Shown: in pieces, positions 8,685-16,506 of the stretch | How the letters are laid out: every line of letters starts with the position of its first letter | How positions within the stretch are numbered: the first letter of the stretch is position 1 | NCBI GenBank assembly: GCA_003402745.1 | Contig: QQND01000001.1 | Location: 1-64,000 of the forward strand | Origin: Verrucomicrobiota bacterium | Lineage (GTDB): Bacteria; Verrucomicrobiota; Verrucomicrobiia; Chthoniobacterales; Chthoniobacteraceae | DNA: 64,000 nucleotides | Reading direction: 5' to 3' | Made by a program: the position numbers and the translations under genes | The notes under the pieces: model-generated | What the model was told of the DNA's origin: nothing | The model's database searches: none | What the model saw: the letters and a program-made list of their open reading frames with translations, nothing else

Positions 8685-9878
8685 ATGAGCATTGTTTTCA
8701 TCAATTGCACGGGCGAGACATTTACCCCGACTCGAAGCGGCGCAATCAGCACGTGGAACTGGGAAGTGTGCCGAGCCGCATTGCGGAATGGCGTCGAACC
8801 GTGGGTCATTTCCCGCGCAACAACCGCGCCGCCTCACTCATGGAAACGTTCGATCCTTCTCGAATATCCATGGATCCCTCAGTTTAGAGGGAGCGGCTTG
8901 GGGCGACTCTTTGAATTCCAGCGGCGGCTGGGCCATTGGGGCCATATCCGCCAAGGGGCCTATGCCGCAAAGGTCATCAGCGCCATCCGTGAGCACGGCC
9001 TCACCAAAATGCCCTTTGTACTGCATAACGACCCCGAAATGGCGGTCTTCCTGCGCCGCTGTTTTCCCTCGGCCAGAATCCTTCACCTCTTTCACAACAC
9101 CAATACCTGCGGAGCCCGGTGCAGGCGCGAATATCCAAAAGCTGTTACCATCGCCGCTGGCGTCAGCGATTTCACCAGCCGCTGGCAGGAGTCTTACTTT
9201 CAAATGCCGGAAAGCGCCGTCCGAACCGTCTACAATGGCGTCGATCTGGCAGCATTTTCTCCGGCAGAACCCCCAGCGCCCGGACCCACCGTCATAAACT
9301 TTCTGGGCCGCACAGACGCCAGCAAGGCGCCAGACCTCCTTCTCAGGGCAGCACTCAAACTTGCCGCAACCTCGCGAGATTTTGCAGTCCAAATTCTTGG
9401 CGCGCGTTTCTACTGGGGCAGTGAACCCGATCCCTACCAGCGTGAACTCGACAGCCTCGTGCGCCAGCTTTCCGATCAGGGTATTCCCGTAAGGCGTCCA
9501 GGCGTGATTACGCGCCCCGCCCTGCCTTCCGAGCTTCGCAGAGCGCATATCCATGTCGTACCATCCCGCTGGGATGAACCGTTTGGCCTCACTAGCCTCG
9601 AGGGCATGGCCAGTGGGCTGCCAATCGTCGCATCTCGCACTGGAGGCACTCCGGAAATCGTCTCCGGTGCCGGTTTTCTCTTTGAGCGTGACGATGCCGA
9701 AGGTCTCGCCTCCCATCTAAAGCGGCTTCTCGACGAACCGGACCTGCGAAAAGAATACGGCCGGCGCGCTCGAGAAAGAGCGGAGAAATTTTCGTGGGAC
9801 AAAACATGGCGCCGCATTCATTCGCTCCTCTTTCCCGAAAGGACAGACAGCCTTAAACCATTATCCTCCCGCCTCTGA
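8685..9878 (+). CDS. Glycosyltransferase family 4 protein (tandem copy 2)
   Basis: A 397-residue GT-B glycosyltransferase closely related to the gene 21 bp upstream. Shared landmarks include VFINCTGETFTPTRSGAIST at the N-terminus, FVLHNDPEMAVFLRR, AVSDFT/GVSDFT followed by a tryptophan helix, VRTVYNGVD, NFLGRTDASKAPDLLLRAA and the donor motif EPFGLTSLEGMASG with IVASRTGGTPEIV. Unlike copy 1 it keeps the usual EPFG form of the donor motif (copy 1 has EPFA). The short gap suggests co-transcription. It probably acts on the same glycan with a different donor or acceptor (inference). Confidence 0.87.
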   Translation: MSIVFINCTGETFTPTRSGAISTWNWEVCRAALRNGVEPWVISRATTAPPHSWKRSILLEYPWIPQFRGSGLGRLFEFQRRLGHWGHIRQGAYAAKVISAIREHGLTKMPFVLHNDPEMAVFLRRCFPSARILHLFHNTNTCGARCRREYPKAVTIAAGVSDFTSRWQESYFQMPESAVRTVYNGVDLAAFSPAEPPAPGPTVINFLGRTDASKAPDLLLRAALKLAATSRDFAVQILGARFYWGSEPDPYQRELDSLVRQLSDQGIPVRRPGVITRPALPSELRRAHIHVVPSRWDEPFGLTSLEGMASGLPIVASRTGGTPEIVSGAGFLFERDDAEGLASHLKRLLDEPDLRKEYGRRARERAEKFSWDKTWRRIHSLLFPERTDSLKPLSSRL

Positions 9879-10018
9879 GCAATGATCACCAGAGCCTCCC
9901 GTTTTTCCTCTTCTTTCCCCTCCAGAGTCGATGGCGCCCCCCTCAGTCGAAAGTACCCCTTGAAACCGATGCTCGCCGTGGAAGCGTCCGAATCACAAAA
10001 CAGCCGCCCCTGATCAAT

Positions 10019-10669
10019 ATGAAAAAAGGCAGCGTTTACGTTTCCAAAAACGCGGAGATTTCACCCCCCAGCTTCGTGGACAAACTGAAAATTAGGTACC
10101 GACCCATTATCTGCCCCTTTGACACGCTCTTGAGTTATGCAGAGGGCAAAAAGAGTGTTTTTGATATCGGCTGCGGTTCGGGACAATTTTGTGCGCTCGT
10201 GGCAAAGGCGACTGCTGCGGAAAAGATCATGGGGATTGAAATAAATCCCCGGCTTGTGCAAAACGCAGGCCGCCTAAACCTCGAATTCAAAAAAAATAAG
10301 ACGCTGATTTTCAAACTCTTCAACGGCCGAATCCTGCCTGAAGAAATCAGTGCTTATGAGATTGTTTATATGATCGACGTCTTTCACCACATTCCTCCCG
10401 CCCAGCAGACGGCTTTCATGAAGGAGCTTCTGCAAAAAATGAAACCTGGTGCGACATTGGTATTTAAAGACATCAACGCAGGCAGCCCTCTCGTCCTCTT
10501 CAACAAAATTCATGACCTTGTTTTTTCCGGAGAATCCGGAAATGAAATCACAAAATTAAACGCGATTAAACTCCTCGGAAATATTGGTTTTGATGTGCAC
10601 GCCAGCCTTACAAAAACCCGTTTTTTCTACCCGCATTACTTCATCATTTGCAGCAAGCCCGCAGTGTAG
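10019..10669 (+). CDS. Class I SAM-dependent methyltransferase
   Basis: A 216-residue protein with motif I SVFDIGCGSGQFC (about residues 46-58), an acidic motif II region (IMGIEINPRLV) and motif III/IV around EIVYMIDVFHHIPPAQQ. These place it in the Methyltransf_11/25-like class I family. The substrate is not evident. It follows the glycosyltransferase pair by 140 bp and could modify the same glycan or a lipid carrier. Its codons are richer in A/T than its neighbours (runs such as AAAAAAAATAAG near 10290), hinting at recent acquisition. Confidence 0.82.
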   Translation: MKKGSVYVSKNAEISPPSFVDKLKIRYRPIICPFDTLLSYAEGKKSVFDIGCGSGQFCALVAKATAAEKIMGIEINPRLVQNAGRLNLEFKKNKTLIFKLFNGRILPEEISAYEIVYMIDVFHHIPPAQQTAFMKELLQKMKPGATLVFKDINAGSPLVLFNKIHDLVFSGESGNEITKLNAIKLLGNIGFDVHASLTKTRFFYPHYFIICSKPAV

Positions 10670-10779
10670 CGGTTCAAGTCCACTGAAGCCAGCCTCAGAC
10701 AAAAACATCTCCGCCACCGCCGCCCGGATTCTCCATCCCTGGATCCCAACCATGGATTCGTCCTGCAAAAACGATCTCA

Positions 10780-10810
10780 CCTAATGAGCACGCCTAATGA
10801 GCACGCCTAA
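10780..10810. repeat. 13-bp tandem repeat, about 2.4 units
   Basis: CCTAATGAGCACG occurs twice in direct succession (10780-10792 and 10793-10805) and is followed by CCTAA. It lies in the short intergenic region before the NHL-repeat gene. No function is evident; replication slippage is the simplest origin. Confidence 0.7.
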
Positions 10811-10933
10811 GACCAGCGCCCACCCAGCGGAACCGACGCGTTATGTCACCGCACCGACTCGCACCCGGAGCCGCTGACTGTTTTTTTTTGGAAATCCTTC
10901 CCCCGCTCCATCCTCCTTGCCATTCTCCACAGC

Positions 10934-12040
10934 ATGAAGCTCCACCCCCTCCCGGCCGCTCTTGCCTGTCTTTTCCTTGCACTGACCTCCCATCCCCAGT
11001 CGCTTTGCGCCGCCGGTTGGCGCATCGAAACCTTTGCAGGGAATGGAAAACAGGGCTACAGCGGCGATGGAGGGCCCGCAAGCCAGGCGCAAATCGACAA
11101 TCCCTTCGGCGTCGTGCGGGGCCCCGACGGGGCGATCTGGTTCTGCGAATACACAGGCCAGCGTATCCGCAGAGTAGCACCCGATGGAACCATTTCCACG
11201 ATCGCGGGCTCCGGAAAAAAGGGTTATTCGGGCGACGGCGGCCCCGCGCTTGAAGCGACCTTTAACCTCCCCCATGAAATCCGTTTTGATGGCAAGGACA
11301 ACGTGTTTGTCGTCGACATGGCCAACAACGCCGTGCGCAAAATTGACGGCAAAACCCACGTCATTTCCACTCTTGCAGGAGGCGGCCCGGCGGGTTACTC
11401 CGGCGACGGCGGCCCCGCCTCTGCCGCGCAGCTCAAACAACCACACAGCATCCAGTTTGGCCCCGACGGAAGCCTCTTCATCTGCGACATCGGCAACCAC
11501 TGCATCCGGAGGGTCGACATGAAGACCGGCGTGATCTCCACCTTCGCCGGAACAGGCTCTCCTGGCCCGACCCCAGACGGCGCCCCAATCGCCGGCACGC
11601 CACTCAAGGGACCGCGCTCGCTCGATTTTGACGCCCAAGGCAACCTCTGGCTCGCCACCCGCGAGGGAAACCAAGTCTTCAAGTTTGATCTCGCGACAAA
11701 CCGCATTTCCCATGTCGCAGGCACCGGAGCCAGCGGCTTCACGGGCAACGGCGCCCCTGCCCGAACCGCAACACTTAAAGGCCCCAAAGGCATCTCCATT
11801 GACAAAACCGGCAATGCCTGGCTCGCAGACACGGAAAGCCATTCCGTACGTATGGTCGACAAGGCCACTGGAAACCTCGAACTCGTCGCCGGCACCGGCG
11901 AAAAAGGCGACGGCCCCGATGGCGATCCCCTCGCCTGCCCCATGGCAAGACTCCACGGAATATTCGTAGATGCAGACGGCTCGGTCTTTATCGGGGACAG
12001 CGAAGCCCACAAGGTCAGGGTGCTCCGTCGCATCCCTTAA
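10934..12040 (+). CDS. Secreted NHL-repeat beta-propeller protein
   Basis: A 368-residue protein with a signal peptide (MKLHPLPAALACLFLALTSHPQSLCA). It is built from about six NHL-type repeats with the recurring phrase FAGNGKQGYSGDGGPA / IAGSGKKGYSGDGGPA / LAGGGPAGYSGDGGPA and blades such as PDGAIWFCEYTGQRIRRV and PDGSLFICDIGNHCIRRV. Such propellers bind protein, carbohydrate or other ligands extracellularly; no catalytic residues can be assigned. It stands alone between a methyltransferase and a convergent phosphoesterase. Confidence 0.85.
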   Translation: MKLHPLPAALACLFLALTSHPQSLCAAGWRIETFAGNGKQGYSGDGGPASQAQIDNPFGVVRGPDGAIWFCEYTGQRIRRVAPDGTISTIAGSGKKGYSGDGGPALEATFNLPHEIRFDGKDNVFVVDMANNAVRKIDGKTHVISTLAGGGPAGYSGDGGPASAAQLKQPHSIQFGPDGSLFICDIGNHCIRRVDMKTGVISTFAGTGSPGPTPDGAPIAGTPLKGPRSLDFDAQGNLWLATREGNQVFKFDLATNRISHVAGTGASGFTGNGAPARTATLKGPKGISIDKTGNAWLADTESHSVRMVDKATGNLELVAGTGEKGDGPDGDPLACPMARLHGIFVDADGSVFIGDSEAHKVRVLRRIP

Positions 12041-12112
12041 CTCGACATCTCAGGCTCAGCCTCCCACAAAACGATAACCCCTCACCGCCGCCCGCACTCA
12101 GAGGGGCCGCAC

Positions 12113-13114
12113 CTACACAGAGCGCCAAACAAGGCGCGCCTCCTGCCCATGTTGAACGTGCGTTTTTTTGGTGTCGGAAAGCTTTAATGAACAGCCTTGG
12201 GGCCCCACCGTTGCAGAGGTCCAACCAGTGGGTTGAGCCGCATTAAAGCTGTATGCGCAGGCCGGAAGATTGACGAGGTGAAGCCCCTCGATTTCGACTG
12301 TTTTTGCAACATGCGTGTGTCCGAAAAACAGCGCCTTGACCTGTTTCCGTTCGATCAAAAGCGAAAGAAACGCGTCCGTATCAATAATCCCAGAAACCTT
12401 CCCGGAGCCCCCCGGTTGCGGGTTGTGATGCACCATCACAAGCGCGGGACGCTCTGGAGAAGACTTTAACGATTGCTCGAGCCAAACCAGTTGTTCCAAG
12501 CCAATACGTCCCGGAGTCACGTTGGTCTGATCCAAAGAATCCAATAGGTACCAGTCGCAAAAACGCCCCCGAATTCTGGAGGCAAGTTTACCCGCCAACT
12601 CCGGACGCTGTCGCCCACCCGTTTCACGCCCCCCTCCGCTCGTGGGCGCGAATACCGAAGCGAGACCACTTTGGATCGTACTCCTGTCATCGTGATTGCC
12701 CAGCGTCAGATGAATCGGGATCCCCTTACCAGCAACAGGCTCAAGCAAGGCCCCAAGCGTGCGGTAGTCGCCCGCCTGCCCATCCAAAAGCGCGCAATCT
12801 CCATTGACCATCAGGCCCGCTATCTTTTTCCGCGAGTGCGCATGAAGCACTTCGTCGACGGCCTGGCGCAGATGGTCCGCCATATTGACACCCCTGGCGT
12901 AGACCGTCTCATCAGCAGCCACATGCGTGTCCGAAAGTAGCGCCCAAGTTTCGCTTTCTTCACCCTCAACAGTCTCCGCTTGAAGTAAATCCGAAAAACT
13001 TCCGGAAAGAACGGCCGCAGCGCCCGACGACGCTGCCAAAAGGGTGGAAATAAAAGAACGGCGCGGAATTTCCGACGGCAAGATGTGGAGAGGCATGGGA
13101 TAAGGGAGAGGCAA
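12113..13114 (-). CDS. Tat-exported calcineurin-like metallophosphoesterase
   Basis: A 333-residue protein with all five metallophosphoesterase blocks: SDTHV, NGDCAL, GNHDDR, MVHHNP and FFGHTHV. Its metal ligands are therefore intact. The N-terminus has a twin-arginine motif (PRRSFISTLLAASS) before a hydrophobic stretch, which suggests folded export by the Tat pathway. The first ATG (13114) and a second in-frame ATG six codons later (MPLHILPS) are both possible starts. The substrate could be a phosphodiester or phosphomonoester. The gene stands alone and converges on the NHL-repeat gene. Confidence 0.88.
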   Translation of the reverse strand: MPLPYPMPLHILPSEIPRRSFISTLLAASSGAAAVLSGSFSDLLQAETVEGEESETWALLSDTHVAADETVYARGVNMADHLRQAVDEVLHAHSRKKIAGLMVNGDCALLDGQAGDYRTLGALLEPVAGKGIPIHLTLGNHDDRSTIQSGLASVFAPTSGGGRETGGRQRPELAGKLASRIRGRFCDWYLLDSLDQTNVTPGRIGLEQLVWLEQSLKSSPERPALVMVHHNPQPGGSGKVSGIIDTDAFLSLLIERKQVKALFFGHTHVAKTVEIEGLHLVNLPACAYSFNAAQPTGWTSATVGPQGCSLKLSDTKKTHVQHGQEARLVWRSV

Positions 13115-13598
13115 TCCTTGAGGTGGGCCGGAGGCTGAGTTGGATCCGACTGGTTCAGAAGGCGACGGTCAATGCCCAATCCCTTAACTTTCACTTTTCA
13201 GGCCAGGGTCTGCCCCTCACCGCTGCCTGAAATAAAGCTGCCGTTCTGCTTTGCACAGGCAATCCCCGGCAGTTTATCTCCCCCCGGACCGAATGGAAAA
13301 CAAACCTTCCTCAGCGCGTTCCGGTCACACGCTGTTTTGCATTCGGACCTTACCGGCCTAATGGGTTTTGTTCAGGGCGGCTTGAAAGCAAATCGACTTT
13401 TGCTTGCCGTTCGTTCCTGAAGGCCCATAGTACTCATACCGGTCAGTTTCCGGTGCAGATGAATCGTTAACTCGAATGAGCTGCTTTGCTGCGTTTTTCC
13501 GAATACCTAATTTTCCGAGTTGGGTAAAAGGTTGGTCGGCAGAGTTTAGCGGAAATTGAGCTCACATTTGTTGTCAACCAGAATGCAGTCAGAGAGTT
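13115..13598. other. Intergenic region before tRNA-Pro
   Basis: 484 bp with no supportable gene. It must contain the tRNA promoter; TTGTCA at 13571-13576 resembles a -35 element but no good -10 follows. A 7-bp A/T-rich hairpin (AAGCAAA/TTTGCTT, 13386-13405) is the only structure I could see. Confidence 0.5.
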
Positions 13599-13675
13599 CG
13601 GGGTGTAGCTTAGCTTGGTAGAGCGCCTGGTTTGGGACCAGGAGGTCGTAGGTTCGAATCCTATCGCCCCGACCA
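13599..13675 (+). tRNA. tRNA-Pro (anticodon UGG)
   Basis: A full 77-nt cloverleaf can be drawn by eye. The acceptor stem CGGGGTG pairs with CGCCCCG (one G-T pair), the D stem GCTT pairs with GAGC, the anticodon stem CCTGG/CCAGG encloses the loop TTTGGGA with anticodon TGG, and the T arm GTAGG-TTCGAAT-CCTAT is intact. The 3' CCA is encoded. A minus-strand open frame across it, giving the peptide GAIGFEPTTSWSQTRRS, is the familiar spurious translation of this tRNA. Confidence 0.97.
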
Positions 13676-13998
13676 CTTTGGAAAGCAAAAATTTAGGACT
13701 GCCGCGACTCTGGATTCAGGCCAGTTGTAAGTCCATGTCCTCCACCGTACCGCGAAGTTAACCGCGGTCCAAGCAGCCGCCCCTGAAGCCTCTCTCGGCT
13801 GCAAGACTTTGCCAGTCCGCGTCGGCGCCTGCAAAAAAGTAGGGATGTGCGCCCACCGCCTTTACCCGGCTCACGATCCCGCAACTCGTCAAGTTTGAGA
13901 GGCGCGAATACGATCTTAATCGCCGTCTCGCCTTTTCAGTTTCCATGCCCTCTGTGCATGAACACTGACTCCTAGTGCATCACCGCAATCAAAAGTCC
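13676..13998. other. Intergenic region after tRNA-Pro
   Basis: 323 bp between the tRNA and the autotransporter remnant. A minus-strand stretch 13946-13758 reads TEKARRRLRSYSRLSNL...FFAGADADWQSLAAERGF but has no recognisable family. No repeat of the tRNA 3' end that would mark an integrated element was seen nearby. Confidence 0.4.
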
Positions 13999-15086
13999 TT
14001 AAAATTCAACACTCAGACTTAGATTCCCGTTTGTCACGGTCTCTTTGTTCTGAATTTCATGGCTAAGATTGAGCCGCAGAGTGGTACGCCTCGTAAGCGA
14101 GACTTCCGCAGCAGCCCCGACGCCAAGGGAATCGCTTCCTACCTTCGATCCATCCGCACGGATCGAAGCGTCTTCGGATCCGCCGATGAGGACATCCGTC
14201 TGGCGGCGATTATTATCCAAGTAATGCAGCCAGTCGGCAGACGCACTCAAACGCACCGTGTGTCCTAACACACTGGCTAACTTTGTTGTCTGTATTCCCG
14301 CCTTCGCCGCGTTTGACACAAAAGATTTTTGAGCCACTTTCATGGGGAGCGGCCGATTCCCGCACTGATGGTGCCACTGTTAACGACCATGTTGTAGTAC
14401 CCGGACAGGTTGCCGTTAATGATCGAACCGCTATTGAGCGTGAGCGTTGGCGTCACGTTTGAAAAAACCTGAGAATTCCCCCCCAAGTTCAGCACTCCCC
14501 CGTTCATCGTAAGGGCTCCCGCCGCGGGAAGCGAACTTCCCGCAAGCAACAATGTACCCGCGTTGATCGTTGTTCCTCCGTTGTAGGTGCTTGTGGAGGA
14601 CAGTTTCAACGTCCCAAGGCCCTCCTTCGTCAACGCATAATTTCCGCTGATCACACCGCCCAAGGAAAGCGTGTTCGCACTCACCGTGATCGTCGGCGAA
14701 GTCGTCAGTGTCACCGCTCCGTAGCCCAAATCCAGACTGCTGCTCCCCAAAAACGAGAAACTCCCGTTCAACAACTCCGTAATGCTGCTCGTATTTGTCA
14801 CCGCCCCCCCCGAGGCGTTATCCAAAGTCCCTCCACTAATACTCAGCGTCCCGGAGGGAAGCGCCGTAGCCGCGTTGATATTAAGCAACTGCCCGGGGCT
14901 CAGCGTCGTGGTCGCTGCGTAAAGTTTTCCGGGTACCGTCAAAGTGAGCAAGGCCGCGAAAAGCAGCGCCGTAATCAGCCTTGAGACGCCCAAGGAGATA
15001 AAACAGGAACTCAAAGAGACCCCTTCTCCAAGAAGGGGCTCCATTCTGTCACGATGTTCAAATTTTGATTTTTTCAAGGCCGCCAT
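13999..15086 (-). pseudogene. Decayed autotransporter with beta-strand repeats
   Basis: Two minus-strand fragments lie in different frames. 15086-14340 (248 codons) has an extended signal peptide and passenger repeats of the autotransporter-associated beta-strand type (GTLSISGGTLDNASGG, LTKEGLGTLKLSSTSTYNGGTTINAGTLLLAG, GALTMNGGVLNLGG). 14343-13999 (114 codons) is the end of an outer-membrane beta-barrel (RLSASADWLHYL...LRLNLSHEIQ...LSLSVEF) closing with the typical terminal phenylalanine. They meet at an ATGA overlap at 14340-14343. The barrel has only about 110 of the usual 250-300 residues and the passenger is very short, so an internal deletion most likely fused the two ends out of frame. 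Two small independent proteins are possible but would not form a complete barrel. Confidence 0.75.
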
Positions 15087-15347
15087 ACAGGTTCCACGTT
15101 CCGCCCCCCTCAGTTCGCTGGGCTGACTTGCTCATTGGGGACCCGAGAGACCGCTCTTAGTTTTCGTCTACAGCGGCGGCGCACCACGAGCCCAGACGTT
15201 TTCCACGAACTGGGCCAATTTGTGCACGAAACGGGCGGCACTCCACCCTTTCGGCGGAAGCCTTGAAGTCTTGCGTGAAGGGTCTACGCCCATGTTTGGG
15301 GCGGGGGCTTCAGTGAGTTGAAGTTTCTGGCAGGCTGTTGTTTCAGA

Positions 15348-15361
15348 GGGGGAATACCCCC
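15348..15361. repeat. G5-AATA-C5 hairpin, related copy at 47549-47562
   Basis: GGGGG-AATA-CCCCC forms a 5-bp G/C stem with a 4-nt loop. The flanking bases CAATGA resemble TGATGA after the copy near 47.5 kb. Over about 20 nt the two sites share about 17 bases, which hints at a dispersed short element rather than two unrelated terminators. Confidence 0.4.
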
Positions 15362-15384
15362 CAATGAGTCGCAACGGGATGCCT

Positions 15385-15415
15385 AAACAAACAAAAGGCT
15401 CTCGCGAATGAGCCT
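15385..15415 (-). terminator. Terminator-like hairpin reading minus strand
   Basis: On the minus strand AGGCTC-ATTCGCGA-GAGCCT is followed by TTTGTTTGTTT, a good intrinsic-terminator shape. No minus-strand gene lies directly upstream (the adjacent gene at 15471 is on the plus strand), so it may terminate antisense transcription or be left from a lost gene. Confidence 0.4.
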
Positions 15416-15470
15416 CTTTGGGCTCACTTTCCCTGACAGCTTTATCCACCCTTCCTAGTTTTTTCCCTTT

Positions 15471-16481
15471 ATGCAGCTTTGTGTTCTCGACCCCGGCAGC
15501 AAAGACCCTGACCAACTGTTTTCCGACTTCGCAGGAAAACCCGACCCGCTCAGCCAGCCCCCCCTGGGCTACAGGGCCTACGCCGCGTGCACTGGCGGGG
15601 GCTACTACCGAAAGGATTCCTCCATTCCTGCAGACGAACGGCGCGTCTTGCTCGTCCTACACCGCAATCTCAAGGCCTGCCGGCAAACGGTGATCAACCT
15701 GCGGCGCGGGGGAAAGACCATCATCCTCGCCTGGGACCGACCCGGGGCTTTCGACCTTGAGAATGTCCTCCGCACGCCCTCCGACCTGGCTCTTTTCAGA
15801 GAAATTTGTTCCCGCGCACACGGCGCCCTCGCGGTAAGCTCGGACTTGGAGCCTGTTTTCCGAGGCAGCGGCATCCTGCATGTCGAAACCATTCCGATGC
15901 CCCTTCCGGTGGACTCGACAGACTGGGATTTTTCCATCCGGCCCGAGGATCGCCAAGGCATCTTTCTCGGGACTTGGGATCGCACCGATGCTTCGTGCCG
16001 GCATCTGACCGCCCTCATGGGAATGAAGGATGTCGTTTCGCAGATGTATGAACCGCTCACCGTGTTCAATCTCGATGGCTGGCGCGGACGGCGCTGGTTG
16101 CGCCAGTTGGGATATCCCTCCGGCCTGCTGCGGGTCATTGAACGCCGTCTGCCGTACGTGGAATATCTGCGCAAGATGGCCACGCACAAAATGGTCGTCC
16201 AGTTGGATGCTCGAGGTGGCGCTGGCCGCGTTGCAGGCGATGCGCTTTTATGCCGTATTCCGTGCATTGGCGGGAACGGGGTGACGGAGCGCATCATTTT
16301 TCCGGAGTTGAGCGATCCGAGAACCTCGACCCCAGACATTCTCTACTCCGTTTCGAGACTCTTGGACCACGGCCATGATCGGGAACTGGCCGTAGAGCAG
16401 GCGCTGGAACTGGCCCGACAGCGGTTGTCTTTCGAAGTCATTCAGCAGTCTTTGGAACAGCTTTTCCACTGTTTCGGTTAG
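15471..16481 (+). CDS. Glycosyltransferase-like protein of unknown specificity
   Basis: A 336-residue soluble protein. The second half looks like a GT-B nucleotide-sugar domain: GIFLGTWDRTD opens a strand-loop like the start of GT4 C-domains, and DARGGAGRVAGDALLCRIPCIGGNGVTERIIFPEL occupies the place of the donor-binding loop. The canonical E-x7-E pair is not obvious, so family membership is an inference. It is followed after 25 bp by an AsmA-like gene. Proximity to the GT4 pair at 7.4-9.9 kb suggests a glycan-related role. Confidence 0.5.
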   Translation: MQLCVLDPGSKDPDQLFSDFAGKPDPLSQPPLGYRAYAACTGGGYYRKDSSIPADERRVLLVLHRNLKACRQTVINLRRGGKTIILAWDRPGAFDLENVLRTPSDLALFREICSRAHGALAVSSDLEPVFRGSGILHVETIPMPLPVDSTDWDFSIRPEDRQGIFLGTWDRTDASCRHLTALMGMKDVVSQMYEPLTVFNLDGWRGRRWLRQLGYPSGLLRVIERRLPYVEYLRKMATHKMVVQLDARGGAGRVAGDALLCRIPCIGGNGVTERIIFPELSDPRTSTPDILYSVSRLLDHGHDRELAVEQALELARQRLSFEVIQQSLEQLFHCFG

Positions 16482-16506
16482 CCTTTTGCATTAAGTTGCA
16501 CCGCCC

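Larger units (their letters stand above)
15087..15470. other. Intergenic region with two hairpins
   Basis: 384 bp between the autotransporter remnant and a glycosyltransferase-like gene. No gene could be supported. It contains the GGGGG/CCCCC hairpin at 15348-15361 and a terminator-like hairpin at 15396-15415. A minus-strand open frame (15515-15168) covers both structures and matches no family I recognise. Confidence 0.5.

Noticed and set aside
10655..10690. tRNA T-arm-like string GGTTCAAGTCC after the methyltransferase
   Set aside because: The T stem has a mismatch and no acceptor, D or anticodon arm could be built around it; it overlaps the end of a coding gene.
13467..13688. Minus-strand open frame across the tRNA with peptide GAIGFEPTTSWSQTRRS
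   Set aside because: This is the well-known false protein produced by translating the antisense of tRNA-Pro; the cloverleaf on the plus strand is complete.
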